From NCBI RefSeq assembly GCF_043196875.1, contig NZ_JBEBMX010000007.1:1-64000 (forward strand): 64,000 nt of DNA, given 5' to 3'. The DNA comes from Saccharospirillum sp043196875 (GTDB lineage: Bacteria > Pseudomonadota > Gammaproteobacteria > Pseudomonadales > Natronospirillaceae). The notes under the pieces are model-generated. The model saw nothing but the letters and a program-made list of their open reading frames with translations, was not told where the DNA came from and did no database searches. How positions within the stretch are numbered: the stretch's first letter is position 1; every line of letters starts with the position of its first letter. Below are positions 34,642 through 43,788 of this stretch, in pieces. The translations under genes and the position numbers were made by a program.

Positions 34642-34942
34642 TTTGATTCTCTCGCTATCGTTATTGTTCAGGCCGGTGTTCAGGCCGACCGAGCCACTCT
34701 AGGAGGCTTGGCAACCTGACTGTGAATCCCGTCTAAGTGAGCATGATAGATTGCTGACAGGCAGGCGATGAGCGGTTCAATCGCCAGCTGGCGCTGACCT
34801 TGGGCGAGCTTGGATGGCTTACCAAAACTTGCTGGCAAGAAATCCCGCAACAGCGGTAAGACAGCGCTAAGATTTAGTAATACTTTGAAGGGTTTTGCTG
34901 GGTTAGGATGGCTGCACCTGCGTTGTACAGCCTGATCAGTCC
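34642..34942. promoter_or_regulatory. Divergent intergenic region of the sugar genes with repeated motifs
   Basis: This 301-base stretch separates two divergent operons and holds no gene that I can see. GTTCAGGCCG occurs twice, at 34666-34675 and 34678-34687, as a direct repeat with a 12-bp period just upstream of the importer start. A CTTGC/GCAAG inverted repeat is at 34828-34839. Either could be an operator for the neighbouring OmpR-type regulator. No confident -35/-10 pair was found. Confidence 0.4.
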
Positions 34943-36187
34943 ATGTTTCGTATCATAACCTGCTGCATTTTTTTTGCGTTGTTACCGCTGCCACTGGTTG
35001 CTGCGGCGCAAAACCCGACGCTGGAAGTCCTGCATTGGTGGACCTCGGCCGGTGAAGTAGAAGCCGCCGCAGTGCTCAAGCAAGGTCTGGCCGAGCGCGG
35101 TGTGAGCTGGCAGGACTATCCGGTACCTGGCGGCGGTGGCGATTCAGCCATGGCGGTGCTCAAAGCGCGGGTGATTAATGGTTCTCCACCCGGGGCGGCG
35201 CAAATTATCGGGCCCAATATTCAATACTGGGCTGGCTTGGGATTTCTACAGCCGTTGTCGAACCCATCCCTGGCCGCCGATGGTCTGTTTTATCCGGTGG
35301 TGGACGATCTGATTCGTGTTGATCAGGATGTTGTCGCCGTGCCGCTGTCAATTCATCGCATCAATTGGATGTGGTTGAATCCGGCGGTTTTCGAACGTCT
35401 GGAACTGCCGTTACCCACCACCTGGAGTCAACTGTTGCGAGCGGCGCCGCGGTTGCGTGAGGCAGGGGTGGTGCCCTTGGCACACGGCAATCAACCCTGG
35501 CAAAACGCGACCCTGTTTGAGGTGTTGTTGCTCAGCGAAGCCGGCCCGGAATTTTATCAGCGTTATTTTGTCGAACAGGACCCGGCGGTGCTTGAAGACG
35601 CCCGGGTGGTGGCCACCTTCGAGCGTTTGCGGCAACTGAAAAGCCTGATGGATCCAGCCATGATCAACCGCAGTTGGCAGGACGCCAGTCGTATGGTGGC
35701 CGACGGCGAGGCCGCCGCTCAGATTATGGGTGATTGGGTGAAAGGCGCCTTCACCGCCTGGGGCTTGCACGCCGGCGAGGATTATCTGTGTCTGGCGGTG
35801 CCCGGCACCAACGAGCAGCATCTGTACAGCATCGATACTTTTGTGCAGTTCCGCGACAACCCCAGCCCGATTTCCTTTCAGCCTTTTATCGAAACCCTGC
35901 TGGCGCCGCAGGTGCAGCGTGATTTCAGCCTGGCCAAGGGCACCATTCCGGTTCGCCGGGATCTGACCATGGCTGGCTTTGATGACTGTTCGCGCGCCTC
36001 TCACCATGTCTTTAACCAGGCGGCGGCTGAGCATCGCCTGGCGCCGTCGATGGCGCATTCGATGGCGACGTCGCCGGAAACTGAAGATGCGGTTTTCGAA
36101 ATCGTGCATCGCTTTTTTATTGATGACAGCGTCAGCCCGCAGGCGGCTACTGCCCAGTTGGCGCAATCGTTAAGAGCCCTGAAATAA
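34943..36187 (+). CDS. GtsA-like sugar-binding protein linked to a two-component system
   Basis: The 414-residue protein has a signal peptide (about 1-22, ending VAAAQ) and an extracellular solute-binding fold. LEVLHWWTSAGEVEAAAVLKQGL, DYPVPGGGGDSAMAVLKARVINGSPPGAAQI and IMGDWVKGAF resemble the glucose-binding GtsA proteins of pseudomonads. It is not next to permease genes; its stop overlaps the response regulator ATG (TAATG). It may therefore act as a periplasmic sugar sensor for the histidine kinase, instead of or besides transport. That role is inferred. Confidence 0.88.
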   Translation: MFRIITCCIFFALLPLPLVAAAQNPTLEVLHWWTSAGEVEAAAVLKQGLAERGVSWQDYPVPGGGGDSAMAVLKARVINGSPPGAAQIIGPNIQYWAGLGFLQPLSNPSLAADGLFYPVVDDLIRVDQDVVAVPLSIHRINWMWLNPAVFERLELPLPTTWSQLLRAAPRLREAGVVPLAHGNQPWQNATLFEVLLLSEAGPEFYQRYFVEQDPAVLEDARVVATFERLRQLKSLMDPAMINRSWQDASRMVADGEAAAQIMGDWVKGAFTAWGLHAGEDYLCLAVPGTNEQHLYSIDTFVQFRDNPSPISFQPFIETLLAPQVQRDFSLAKGTIPVRRDLTMAGFDDCSRASHHVFNQAAAEHRLAPSMAHSMATSPETEDAVFEIVHRFFIDDSVSPQAATAQLAQSLRALK

Positions 36188-36912
36188 TGAAAGCAAAACG
36201 CATCGTTGTCGTCGATGACGACTATAAAATTCGTGAGCTGCTGAAAACCTATCTGGAAAAAAATAATTACCAGGTGGAGGTGGCCGGCGATGGTGAATCT
36301 TTTCTGACCTTGTTTCGCCAGGCGCCGGATATATCTCTGATTGTGCTCGACATTATGTTGCCCGGTCAGGATGGTTTCAGCGTCTGCCAGAAAGTTCGGG
36401 CGGTGTCTGATGTGCCAATCATCATGCTGACCGCCAATGCCGAGGAAACCGATCGGGTTGTCGGTCTGGAAATGGGCGCCGATGATTACATCGCCAAGCC
36501 GTTCAGTCCGCGCGAATTATTGGCGCGCATCAAAGCCATTCATCGGCGTTATGAACCGGTGCAAAGCAGTTCCGAAGACGGCGGCCGTTACTATCGCTTT
36601 CGCGGCCATCTGCTCGATGGTTTGGAGCGCACCCTGACGCTGGCCGGCAGTGCCCCGGAAAGTATCAGCGGTGCCGACTTTCAATTGCTGAAACTGTTTC
36701 TCGATCACGCCGGCGAAGTGCTGTCGCGTTCTTATTTGATGAAGGCGACGCGCGGTCGTGATCTGGGGCCGCTGGATCGTTATCTGGACGTGCAGATCAG
36801 CCGTTTGCGTACCCGGCTGTCGTCGGACAATGACAGCCAGTTGATCAAGACGGTACGCGGTCAGGGTTATGTGTTTACCGCCGATGTGGAACGCCTGCAT
36901 GCGCCCGATTAA
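36187..36912 (+). CDS. OmpR-family response regulator
   Basis: The 241-residue regulator has a receiver domain (about 5-120), with acidic residues DDDY near the start, phospho-acceptor Asp55 in LIVLDIMLP, and the lysine in IAKPF. An OmpR/PhoB winged helix follows (about 140-235), ending DVQISRLRTRLSSDNDSQLIKTVRGQGYVFT. It lies between the binding protein and kinase genes and likely regulates the divergent sugar importer, as GltR does for glucose genes in Pseudomonas. Confidence 0.9.
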   Translation: MKAKRIVVVDDDYKIRELLKTYLEKNNYQVEVAGDGESFLTLFRQAPDISLIVLDIMLPGQDGFSVCQKVRAVSDVPIIMLTANAEETDRVVGLEMGADDYIAKPFSPRELLARIKAIHRRYEPVQSSSEDGGRYYRFRGHLLDGLERTLTLAGSAPESISGADFQLLKLFLDHAGEVLSRSYLMKATRGRDLGPLDRYLDVQISRLRTRLSSDNDSQLIKTVRGQGYVFTADVERLHAPD

Positions 36913-38359
36913 TGCCTGGCTGCCGCGTTCGCTGTTTGCGCGTCTGTTGCTGGTGATGCTGACCGGCATCAGCCTGGCGCAATTGATTACCAGCCTGATC
37001 TGGGCCAGCCAGGTGCGCAGCGACAGCCAGGCGCGCATTACCGAAAATGCTCAGTACATGGCGGTGTCACTGGCGGCGACCATTCGTTATTTCCAGGCGT
37101 TGCCGGATAACGTTCGGCCCATCGTTATAGAACAGCAGCGCGAAGTGGGCGGCAGTCGGTTATTTATCAGCGTCAACCAGGCGCGTCTGCCGGTGGAGCC
37201 GGAGGTCAATGATCCGCTCAAGGCGCCCTTGCTCGATGCCATTCAGACCCAACTGAAAGCGGAAATTGATCAGCCGGTGCAATTGGCGCTGGCCATGCCC
37301 GGCTCGGTGCGACTTTACGACGAACGCGTGCCCATCGCGGAAATTCCGGTGCGCTGGATTCGTCAATCGCTGGTGCTCGAACCAGACCCGGCGCCCATTG
37401 TTGTCGCCCAGGTTCCACTCGACAACGGCCATTGGTTGTATCTGGCGACACTGATGCCCGATCCCTACATTCTCGATCGCGACCGTGGCCTGGCGCCGGA
37501 GCGTTGGTGGTCGCTGGGTGCCACGCTGGTCGTTGTTGGCGTGCTGTGTTTTCTGTTTGTGCGCTGGCAGACACGACCGCTGCGCCGGCTGGCCGAGGCC
37601 GCCGATGCTTTTGGTCGCGGCGTTGAAGAACCGCCGGTGTCGGCTTCGGGCATGCGCGAACTCGACGCCACGGCTGAAGCGTTCGAGGCCATGAAGTTGC
37701 GCATTCAGCGTTATCTGGATGATCGTGAACGACTCTTTGCTGCTATTTCCCATGACCTGCGCACGCCGATTACGCGCTTGCGTTTGCAGGCTGAATTGAT
37801 CGACGACGAGCCGTTGCGGTTGTCGCTGGATGAAGATCTCGAAGAGCTGGAAATGATGGTGAAGGGCGCGCTGCAAACGGTGCGCGATACCGATATTCAT
37901 GAAGACCCTAGACCGGTCGATCTCGGCGCCTTGCTGTTGAAAATTGCCGGTGAACGTCGGGTGGCGGCGCAGGCGGTGTCGGTCACGGTGTCGGATTCGG
38001 TCGATTACGTTGGCAAGCCGTTGGCGCTTAAACGCGGCCTGACCAACCTGATCGATAACGCCATCCAGTATGGCGATCGCGCCGAGGTCAGTCTGGCGGT
38101 GGTTGGCGACAGCGTGGAAATTCGTATCCGTGATCATGGCCCGGGTTTACCCGCTGACGACCTGGCGAAACTGTTCAAACCCTACAGCCGGCTGGAGCAC
38201 GGTCGGGCCCGTAATGCCGGTGGCATGGGTCTGGGGTTGGGCATTGCCCAGAGCATTGTGCACGCCCACGGCGGTGAGCTATTGCTGGCCAATCATCCGG
38301 GTGGTGGTTTGTCGGTGCGGGTGCGACTGCCGCTGATCTATGCCGTGCGACGGCTGTGA
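36899..38359 (+). CDS. Sensor histidine kinase
   Basis: This kinase (486 residues) has a first membrane segment at about 15-35, a periplasmic sensor region of about 160 residues, a second membrane segment at about 203-222, a HAMP domain (TRPLRRLAEAADAFGRG), and the H box SHDLRTPITRL with the histidine near 285. An HATPase domain follows, with N box NLIDNAIQYG and G boxes DHGPGLP and GMGLGLGIA. ATG at 36899 is chosen, giving MRPINAWLPRS and a 14-base overlap with the regulator. A longer frame from 36869 lacks support. Overall EnvZ-like. Confidence 0.9.
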   Translation: MRPINAWLPRSLFARLLLVMLTGISLAQLITSLIWASQVRSDSQARITENAQYMAVSLAATIRYFQALPDNVRPIVIEQQREVGGSRLFISVNQARLPVEPEVNDPLKAPLLDAIQTQLKAEIDQPVQLALAMPGSVRLYDERVPIAEIPVRWIRQSLVLEPDPAPIVVAQVPLDNGHWLYLATLMPDPYILDRDRGLAPERWWSLGATLVVVGVLCFLFVRWQTRPLRRLAEAADAFGRGVEEPPVSASGMRELDATAEAFEAMKLRIQRYLDDRERLFAAISHDLRTPITRLRLQAELIDDEPLRLSLDEDLEELEMMVKGALQTVRDTDIHEDPRPVDLGALLLKIAGERRVAAQAVSVTVSDSVDYVGKPLALKRGLTNLIDNAIQYGDRAEVSLAVVGDSVEIRIRDHGPGLPADDLAKLFKPYSRLEHGRARNAGGMGLGLGIAQSIVHAHGGELLLANHPGGGLSVRVRLPLIYAVRRL

Positions 38360-38409
38360 AAAAGCGCTAACGTTCAGGATTGTGAATGCATCACTGAGGG
38401 CAAGATGGC

Positions 38410-38847
38410 ATGGATAAATTTCTGCAAGCGGCGATCGACGAAGCACAACAGGGATTGAGCGAAGGCGGCATTCCTATCGGTTCGGTATTGGTCCATGAGG
38501 GACGCATTATCGGCCGTGGCCATAATCGCCGCGTGCAAAACGGCAGCACGGTGTTGCATGGAGAAATGGATGCGCTTGAAAACGCCGGTCGCCTGCCGGC
38601 CTCGGTTTACCAGGAGTCGGTGCTGTACACCACCTTGTCACCCTGTTCGATGTGCAGCGGCGCTATTTTGTTGTATGGCATTCCGCGCGTGGTAATCGGT
38701 GAGAACCAGACCTTTATGGGTGAAGAAGGCTTGCTGCGCGAGCGAGGAGTGAGTGTGGAAGTGGTACAAAATGCCGACTGCATCGCCATGATGGAAGGCT
38801 TTATTGCCGATCAACCTCAGCTGTGGAATGAAGACATCGGCGAGTAA
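38410..38847 (+). CDS. Cytosine deaminase of the fungal FCY1 (CDA-fold) type
   Basis: The 145-residue zinc enzyme belongs to the cytidine deaminase-like fold. Zinc and proton-shuttle residues are seen as HGE (His50, Glu52) and PCSMC (Cys79, Cys82). The sequence closely follows yeast cytosine deaminase along its length: EGGIPIGSVLV, GRGHNRRVQNGSTVLHGEMDALENAGRL, YTTLSPCSMCSGAILLYGIPRVVIGEN and the C-terminal WNEDIGE. Bacterial CodA is an unrelated amidohydrolase, so this is a different enzyme class. Probable reaction: cytosine to uracil, perhaps with a wider range. It is convergent with the PhyH-type gene. Confidence 0.8.
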   Translation: MDKFLQAAIDEAQQGLSEGGIPIGSVLVHEGRIIGRGHNRRVQNGSTVLHGEMDALENAGRLPASVYQESVLYTTLSPCSMCSGAILLYGIPRVVIGENQTFMGEEGLLRERGVSVEVVQNADCIAMMEGFIADQPQLWNEDIGE

Positions 38848-38873
38848 TCCTCGCCGCCTGTGTCACATAAAAC

Positions 38874-39701
38874 TCACATATAAAAGTCACCCAGGCTGGG
38901 ACGTTGCAACCAGTTTTCCGCCGCATAGGGCAAGGCGCCATCGACCAGATGGAAGGTCAATGCCAATCGCGATTTTGTCGAACGATTGGCGGCACTGTAG
39001 TGCGGCAGATGGCCGTGAAATACCAGTAAATCGCCCGCTTTGACGGGCATGGCGGTACCGCTCTCGGTCGGCCAGGGCGTGTCATCCAGCGCCACCATGG
39101 TCAGTTCGTCACCGTGACGATGATAACGTTCGCGCAGCGGACCTTTGTGTCCGCCCGGGTCCAGCCACAGGCAACCGTTTTCCAGCGTCGCATCTTCGAG
39201 CGCAAACCAATAAGTCAGCACACTGCTCGGTTCGGTGTAGAAAAAACTGGCGTCCTGATGCCACACCACTTCACCACCGATGCGTGGTTGTTTGAAGATC
39301 ACCATGGTTTGATAGAGGCTGGGCTGTTGCTGGCCCAGATCCCGCGCTATATCACCAAAGACGTTACGCTGTGCCAGTTGGCGATAAACATCATCCAGAT
39401 CGTGCAAGGCATGACCAATTTTGTTGATGCTCTGGGCGCGTGGTTGCGTCAGTTCACCGGCGTCATTGAAGGCGGCTTCTTCAAAAAAACACCGAATGGT
39501 TTCGGCGGAACCGAGAAAGAAATCCTGGTTGATCTGGGCGCGGTCGGTGGTAGAAAAACGATGACTGGGATCGAGCTCCGCCTGATCAATTAATTCATAG
39601 GCGCGGTCGATCAAGGTTTGTCGATCGGTTGCGCTGAGTTGTTGTGGTAACAGCACATAGCCGTCGCGATCAAAAGCCTGGCGTTGGTCGGCACTGAGCA
39701 T
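38874..39701 (-). CDS. Phytanoyl-CoA dioxygenase (PhyH) family protein
   Basis: The 275-residue protein is a predicted Fe(II)/2-oxoglutarate oxygenase of the PhyH family. The iron-binding HxD is His148-Gln-Asp150 in VVWHQDASF, the distal histidine is His234 in LPHYSAANRS, and the 2-oxoglutarate-binding arginine is near Arg245. GCLWLDPGGHKGPLRER resembles PHYHD1-type proteins. Substrate unknown. It is a stand-alone gene 26 bases from the convergent deaminase. Confidence 0.87.
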   Translation of the reverse strand: MLSADQRQAFDRDGYVLLPQQLSATDRQTLIDRAYELIDQAELDPSHRFSTTDRAQINQDFFLGSAETIRCFFEEAAFNDAGELTQPRAQSINKIGHALHDLDDVYRQLAQRNVFGDIARDLGQQQPSLYQTMVIFKQPRIGGEVVWHQDASFFYTEPSSVLTYWFALEDATLENGCLWLDPGGHKGPLRERYHRHGDELTMVALDDTPWPTESGTAMPVKAGDLLVFHGHLPHYSAANRSTKSRLALTFHLVDGALPYAAENWLQRPSLGDFYM

Positions 39702-39756
39702 GGCGTGTCTCTTTAATGATGCACTCGAGCGTGCGAGTGGTTAATTGCACATTAAA

Positions 39757-40413
39757 TCAAGCGTCGGCGATTTCCGAGACATCGATGGTTTCGCTTTCGG
39801 CGCGCGCCGCGTTCAACCATTGTTGCATCGAATCGAGGCGGTTTAACTCATCTATCCATTGGCTGACGACCTTGGGTACCGTAATACCGTAAGTCGCAAA
39901 GCGTGAGGCGATGGGTGCATAGAACGCATCGGCTATGGAAAATTTGCCGAGTAAAAAAGGACCGCCGGACTTGTCCAGTAACTCACTTAGCAGTTCGTTT
40001 AGACGGTCAATATCCTTTTGGGTGGCGGCGTCGGGTTTAAAGCCTTGCACCTTGCGGCGACAGTTCATAGGCATCTTGGCGCGCACGGCACCAAAGCCAG
40101 CATGCATTTCCGCCACGGCCGAACGACCCAGGGCGCGCAAATTGGGTTGGCTGGGCCAACCCTGGCCGTCGAGAAAGCGTTCGTTAATGGTTTCGGCAAT
40201 GGCCAGCGAATCCCAGACAATCAAGCCGTCGAGGTCGAGTACCGGCACTTTTTTGCTGGGTGAATACTGAGCCAGCAAGGCATCGGTATTGGTTTCGAAC
40301 AGGGGAATGCGAATTTCTTTAAAACGGATACGAAATTGCTTCAGCAGCAACCAGGCGCGTAACGACCAGGATGAATAATTTTTGTTGCCAATGATCAGGG
40401 TCAGATTATTCAT
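39757..40413 (-). CDS. Glutathione S-transferase family protein
   Basis: The 218-residue protein has the N-terminal thioredoxin-like domain of GSTs (LTLIIGNKNYSSWSLRAWLLLKQF, KKVPVLDLDGLIVWDSLAIAETI) and a helical C-terminal domain. The serine pair after NY is in the position of the catalytic serine of zeta/omega-like classes. Its start overlaps the YjbR-type gene by four bases (ATGA). Physiological substrate unknown. Confidence 0.88.
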   Translation of the reverse strand: MNNLTLIIGNKNYSSWSLRAWLLLKQFRIRFKEIRIPLFETNTDALLAQYSPSKKVPVLDLDGLIVWDSLAIAETINERFLDGQGWPSQPNLRALGRSAVAEMHAGFGAVRAKMPMNCRRKVQGFKPDAATQKDIDRLNELLSELLDKSGGPFLLGKFSIADAFYAPIASRFATYGITVPKVVSQWIDELNRLDSMQQWLNAARAESETIDVSEIADA

Positions 40414-40784
40414 TCCTTGTCTCCATCTTGACTGAGTCGAGCCTGAACGGCTTTGGGTAATTTGCTCTTGACCAGATCATAAGAATCATCGATCCAGCTT
40501 TGCACCAGTTCCGTGTCGAGCCCGGCTTCGAGATCGATGGTGTTCCAGTGTTTTTTATTCATATGGTAGCCCGGCGTGACCGCGCTGAAGGTGGCGCGAA
40601 TGATCAGCGCCTGTTGCGGATCGCACTTCAGGTTAATGCCCAGCGGTGACCGGTCGGTCATCAACAACGCAAACATTTTTCCAGCGACCTTATAAACCAG
40701 TGCCTGAGGCCCAAAAGGCGTTTCTTCAGTGGTCCCGGGTTTGGCGCCCAGACGCTCGCGCCAGAGTTCAATAGCGTCGTTCAT
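40410..40784 (-). CDS. MmcQ/YjbR family protein
   Basis: The 124-residue protein belongs to the MmcQ/YjbR family with a CyaY-like fold, recognised by KMFALLMTDRSPLGINLKCDP and PGYHMNKKHWNTIDL. Such proteins are predicted to bind DNA, but the cellular role is not established. It forms a two-gene unit with the GST gene, 35 bases downstream of dxs on the same strand. Confidence 0.88.
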   Translation of the reverse strand: MNDAIELWRERLGAKPGTTEETPFGPQALVYKVAGKMFALLMTDRSPLGINLKCDPQQALIIRATFSAVTPGYHMNKKHWNTIDLEAGLDTELVQSWIDDSYDLVKSKLPKAVQARLSQDGDKE

Positions 40785-40819
40785 TAGACCTCCGTTTCCT
40801 GACTCCGGGGGCGGGTCAA

Positions 40820-42700
40820 TCAGCGCCAGTGTTGTTCGATAGCGGCGCGAATACCTTCGGCATCGAGGCCGGCTTCGTGCAGCATTTCAGCGGGTTTGGC
40901 GTGGTCGATAAATCGATCCGGTAAGCCCAGTTGCAATACATCAACGCTCAGACCAGCGTCGTGCAGACATTCACAAACGGCCGAACCGGCACCGCCCATG
41001 ATGGCGTTTTCTTCGACTGTCACCAGTCGGCTGTGGCTGCGGGCGACGGCCAGAACGCGGTCACGATCCAGCGGTTTGATGAAACGCATATTGATCAGGG
41101 TTGCATCCAATGCCTCGGCAACTTGTTGCGCCGGTGTGACCAGACTGCCGAACGCCAGGATGGCCAGATCGGCACCCTCGCGCAGCACTTCGGCCTGGCC
41201 GATGGGCAGATCATCCAGGCTTGCGTCGATGGCTGCCCCCGGGCCAGTACCGCGCGGATAACGCACGGCCGCCGGGCCAGGGTGACGATAGCCGGTGCTC
41301 AGCATGCGTCGGCATTCCGCTTCGTCTTTGGGCGCCATTATCATCAGATTGGGCACACAGCGCAGGAAACTCAGATCGAAACTGCCCGCGTGGGTGGGGC
41401 CGTCTTCGCCCACCAGGCCGGCACGATCGATGGCGAACAGCACATCCAGATTCTGGATGGCGACGTCGTGGATCAGTTGGTCGTAAGCGCGCTGCAGGAA
41501 GGTTGAATAGATGGCAACCACCGGTTTGGCACCGTCGCAGGCGAGACCTGCGGCCAGGGTAACGGCGTGTTGCTCGGCAATGGCAACGTCGATATAGCGT
41601 TTGGGAAAACGCTCGGAAAACTGCACCAGATCGGAACCTTCGCGCATCGCCGGGGTAATACCGACCAGGCGTTCATCGGCGGCCGCCATATCACACAGCC
41701 ATTGACCGAAGACGGCGGAATATTTGATGCCAGCCGGTGCGCTGCTGGCGGATTTCGGCTCGGATTTTTCCAGCTTGGTGATGGCGTGATATTTGATCGG
41801 TTCATTTTCCGCCGGGGTAAAGCCTTTGCCTTTTTGCGTGGCGACGTGCAGAAATTGCGGGCCTTTGAAGGTGCGTAAATTACGCAGTGTCTGTACCAGA
41901 CCAACAACGTCGTGGCCATCCACCGGGCCGACGTAATTAAAGCCCATTTCTTCGAATAGAGTGGCCGGTGACACCATACCCTTAACGTGTTCTTCGGCGC
42001 GGCGGGCAAACTCCAGAACCGGTGGCAGGTTCTGCAGCACCTTCTTGGAATTTTCGCGCAGGTGCGAATAGGTTTTGGATGAAAACACGCGTGCAAAGGC
42101 CGTGGACAGCGCACCGACGTTTTCCGAAATCGACATATCGTTGTCGTTCAGAATGACCAGCAGGTTGGCACCATCGTGGCCGGCGTGATTCAGGGCTTCG
42201 AAGGCCATGCCGGCGGTCAGGGCGCCGTCGCCGATAACGGCAACGCTTTGGCGGCTTTCACCCAGCAGTCGGTCGCTGATGGCCATGCCCAAAGCGGCGG
42301 AGATCGAGGTGCTGGAATGGCCGACGCCAAAGGTGTCGTAATCGCTTTCGCCGCGCTTGGGGAAGGCAGCCAGACCGTCAGCCTGGCGCATGGAGTTCAT
42401 GCGTTCGCGACGGCCGGTGAGAATTTTGTGGGGATAGGCCTGGTGGCCAACATCCCAAACCAGTTTTTCGTCAGGCGTCTGGTAGACGTAGTGCAGCGCT
42501 ATGGTCAGCTCGACCACTCCCAGGCCGGCGCCAAAATGGCCACCAGTCTGCCCCACGCTGTAGAGCAGGAATTCGCGCAGCTCATCAGCCAGTACCGGTA
42601 ATTCAGTCAGGCTGAGTCGGCGCAGATCGGCAGGCAGGTCAATGCGATCGAGCAGTGGCGTACTGGGCCGTTGTTGGGGGATGCGAGTAAATACCTTCAT
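40820..42700 (-). CDS. dxs: 1-deoxy-D-xylulose-5-phosphate synthase
   Basis: DXS (626 residues) condenses pyruvate and glyceraldehyde 3-phosphate, the first step of the MEP isoprenoid pathway. The thiamine diphosphate motif runs from GDGALTAGMAFEALNHAG to LNDNDMSI. The transketolase pyrimidine domain has DVAIAEQHAVTLAAGLA, and DRAGLVGEDGPTHAG holds conserved substrate-binding histidine and aspartate. The length is near that of E. coli. It is downstream of ispA after a 194-base gap in which I see no clear element; ispA uses the products of this pathway. Confidence 0.97.
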   Translation of the reverse strand: MKVFTRIPQQRPSTPLLDRIDLPADLRRLSLTELPVLADELREFLLYSVGQTGGHFGAGLGVVELTIALHYVYQTPDEKLVWDVGHQAYPHKILTGRRERMNSMRQADGLAAFPKRGESDYDTFGVGHSSTSISAALGMAISDRLLGESRQSVAVIGDGALTAGMAFEALNHAGHDGANLLVILNDNDMSISENVGALSTAFARVFSSKTYSHLRENSKKVLQNLPPVLEFARRAEEHVKGMVSPATLFEEMGFNYVGPVDGHDVVGLVQTLRNLRTFKGPQFLHVATQKGKGFTPAENEPIKYHAITKLEKSEPKSASSAPAGIKYSAVFGQWLCDMAAADERLVGITPAMREGSDLVQFSERFPKRYIDVAIAEQHAVTLAAGLACDGAKPVVAIYSTFLQRAYDQLIHDVAIQNLDVLFAIDRAGLVGEDGPTHAGSFDLSFLRCVPNLMIMAPKDEAECRRMLSTGYRHPGPAAVRYPRGTGPGAAIDASLDDLPIGQAEVLREGADLAILAFGSLVTPAQQVAEALDATLINMRFIKPLDRDRVLAVARSHSRLVTVEENAIMGGAGSAVCECLHDAGLSVDVLQLGLPDRFIDHAKPAEMLHEAGLDAEGIRAAIEQHWR

Positions 42701-42894
42701 GAATGCTTACGGGTCCTGCCTGAGCCAAATAGGGCGGTCCACGGCTGCTGAGCCGAGGTTGATATGACGGATGAAATTGGACTCAGCCTAAGGCCTTGAC
42801 CGGTCCTGTGAAAACCACCTCTAGGGTAGCGGCGCACAGTTTACCGGAAAGCTTTCGGCGACCCCAGCGGCAATCAATCGGATATTGAGCGGTG

Positions 42895-43788
42895 TCAGTG
42901 ATTGCGACTGAGCAGCCAGTCGGCCAGCCAGTGCAAAGGAGCTTCAGCGGGCAGTGACAATTCGGTCAGGGCGGCGTGCGCCAGATCGGTCTGCAGCTTG
43001 GCATGATGGCGTGCCTTGTCCAGCCCGAGCAGGCTGACGTAGGTCGATTTGCCGCGCGCTGCGTCGCTGCCCTGGGGTTTGCCCAGAGTAGCGGTGTCGG
43101 CGGTGACGTCGAGGATGTCGTCGGTGATCTGGAAGGCCAGGCCCAAGGCAGCGCCGTAGCGGCCGAGGCTGTCGAGGGTGCCGTCAGTTGCCTGAGTGCA
43201 CAGCGCGCCCAGTTCGATGGCGGTTTCGATCAGGGCACCGGTTTTCAGCCGATGGACGCCAGCCAATTGCGACAGTTCCAGCGCTTGCCCTTCAGCCAGC
43301 AGGTCCTGCATCTGGCCGCCGACCATGCCGGTCTGGCCGCTGCTGTGCGCCAGGCGTTGAATCATGGTCAGGCGAGTACCCGGATCGACATCCGGCTGCG
43401 CGCTGAGATGCTCAAAAGCCAGGCTTTGCAAGGCGTCACCGGCGAGGATGGCGGTGGCTTCGTCGAAGGCGCGGTGGTTGGTGGGGCGACCGCGACGCAG
43501 GTCGTCGTCGTCCATGGCCGGCAGATCATCGTGAATCAGGCTGTAGGCGTGGATCATTTCCACGGCCGCTGCCGGTGCCAGCCAGCGATCGCTGTGATCG
43601 CCCAAGCTGACTGCTGTGGCGCGCACCAGCAAGGGTCGCAAGCGCTTGCCGCCACCGAGCACTGAGTAACGCATGGCCTCGGTCAGGCGCGGCGCCGTGG
43701 TGTCGCTCAATAGCTGCTCAAGATGGTCTTCGAGTTGTTCGCGGGTGGCCTGTTGAAAGGCGCTAAGATCGGTGGGCACAGTGGTCAA
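42895..43788 (-). CDS. ispA: Farnesyl diphosphate synthase (polyprenyl synthetase)
   Basis: IspA (297 residues) joins isopentenyl units to make farnesyl diphosphate, the precursor of undecaprenyl and ubiquinone side chains. The first aspartate-rich motif is HDDLPAMDDDDLRRGRPTNH and the second is FQITDDILD, with GGKRLRPLLV near the N terminus. The two residues between the paired aspartates (DDLPAMDDDD) are of the bacterial short-chain type. It overlaps xseB by four bases, the conserved xseB-ispA-dxs order. Confidence 0.95.
   Translation of the reverse strand: MTTVPTDLSAFQQATREQLEDHLEQLLSDTTAPRLTEAMRYSVLGGGKRLRPLLVRATAVSLGDHSDRWLAPAAAVEMIHAYSLIHDDLPAMDDDDLRRGRPTNHRAFDEATAILAGDALQSLAFEHLSAQPDVDPGTRLTMIQRLAHSSGQTGMVGGQMQDLLAEGQALELSQLAGVHRLKTGALIETAIELGALCTQATDGTLDSLGRYGAALGLAFQITDDILDVTADTATLGKPQGSDAARGKSTYVSLLGLDKARHHAKLQTDLAHAALTELSLPAEAPLHWLADWLLSRNH

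Noticed and set aside
42701..42894. Riboswitch or thiamine-type leader before dxs
   Set aside because: I could not find conserved TPP riboswitch motifs or a terminator-antiterminator pair on the minus strand.
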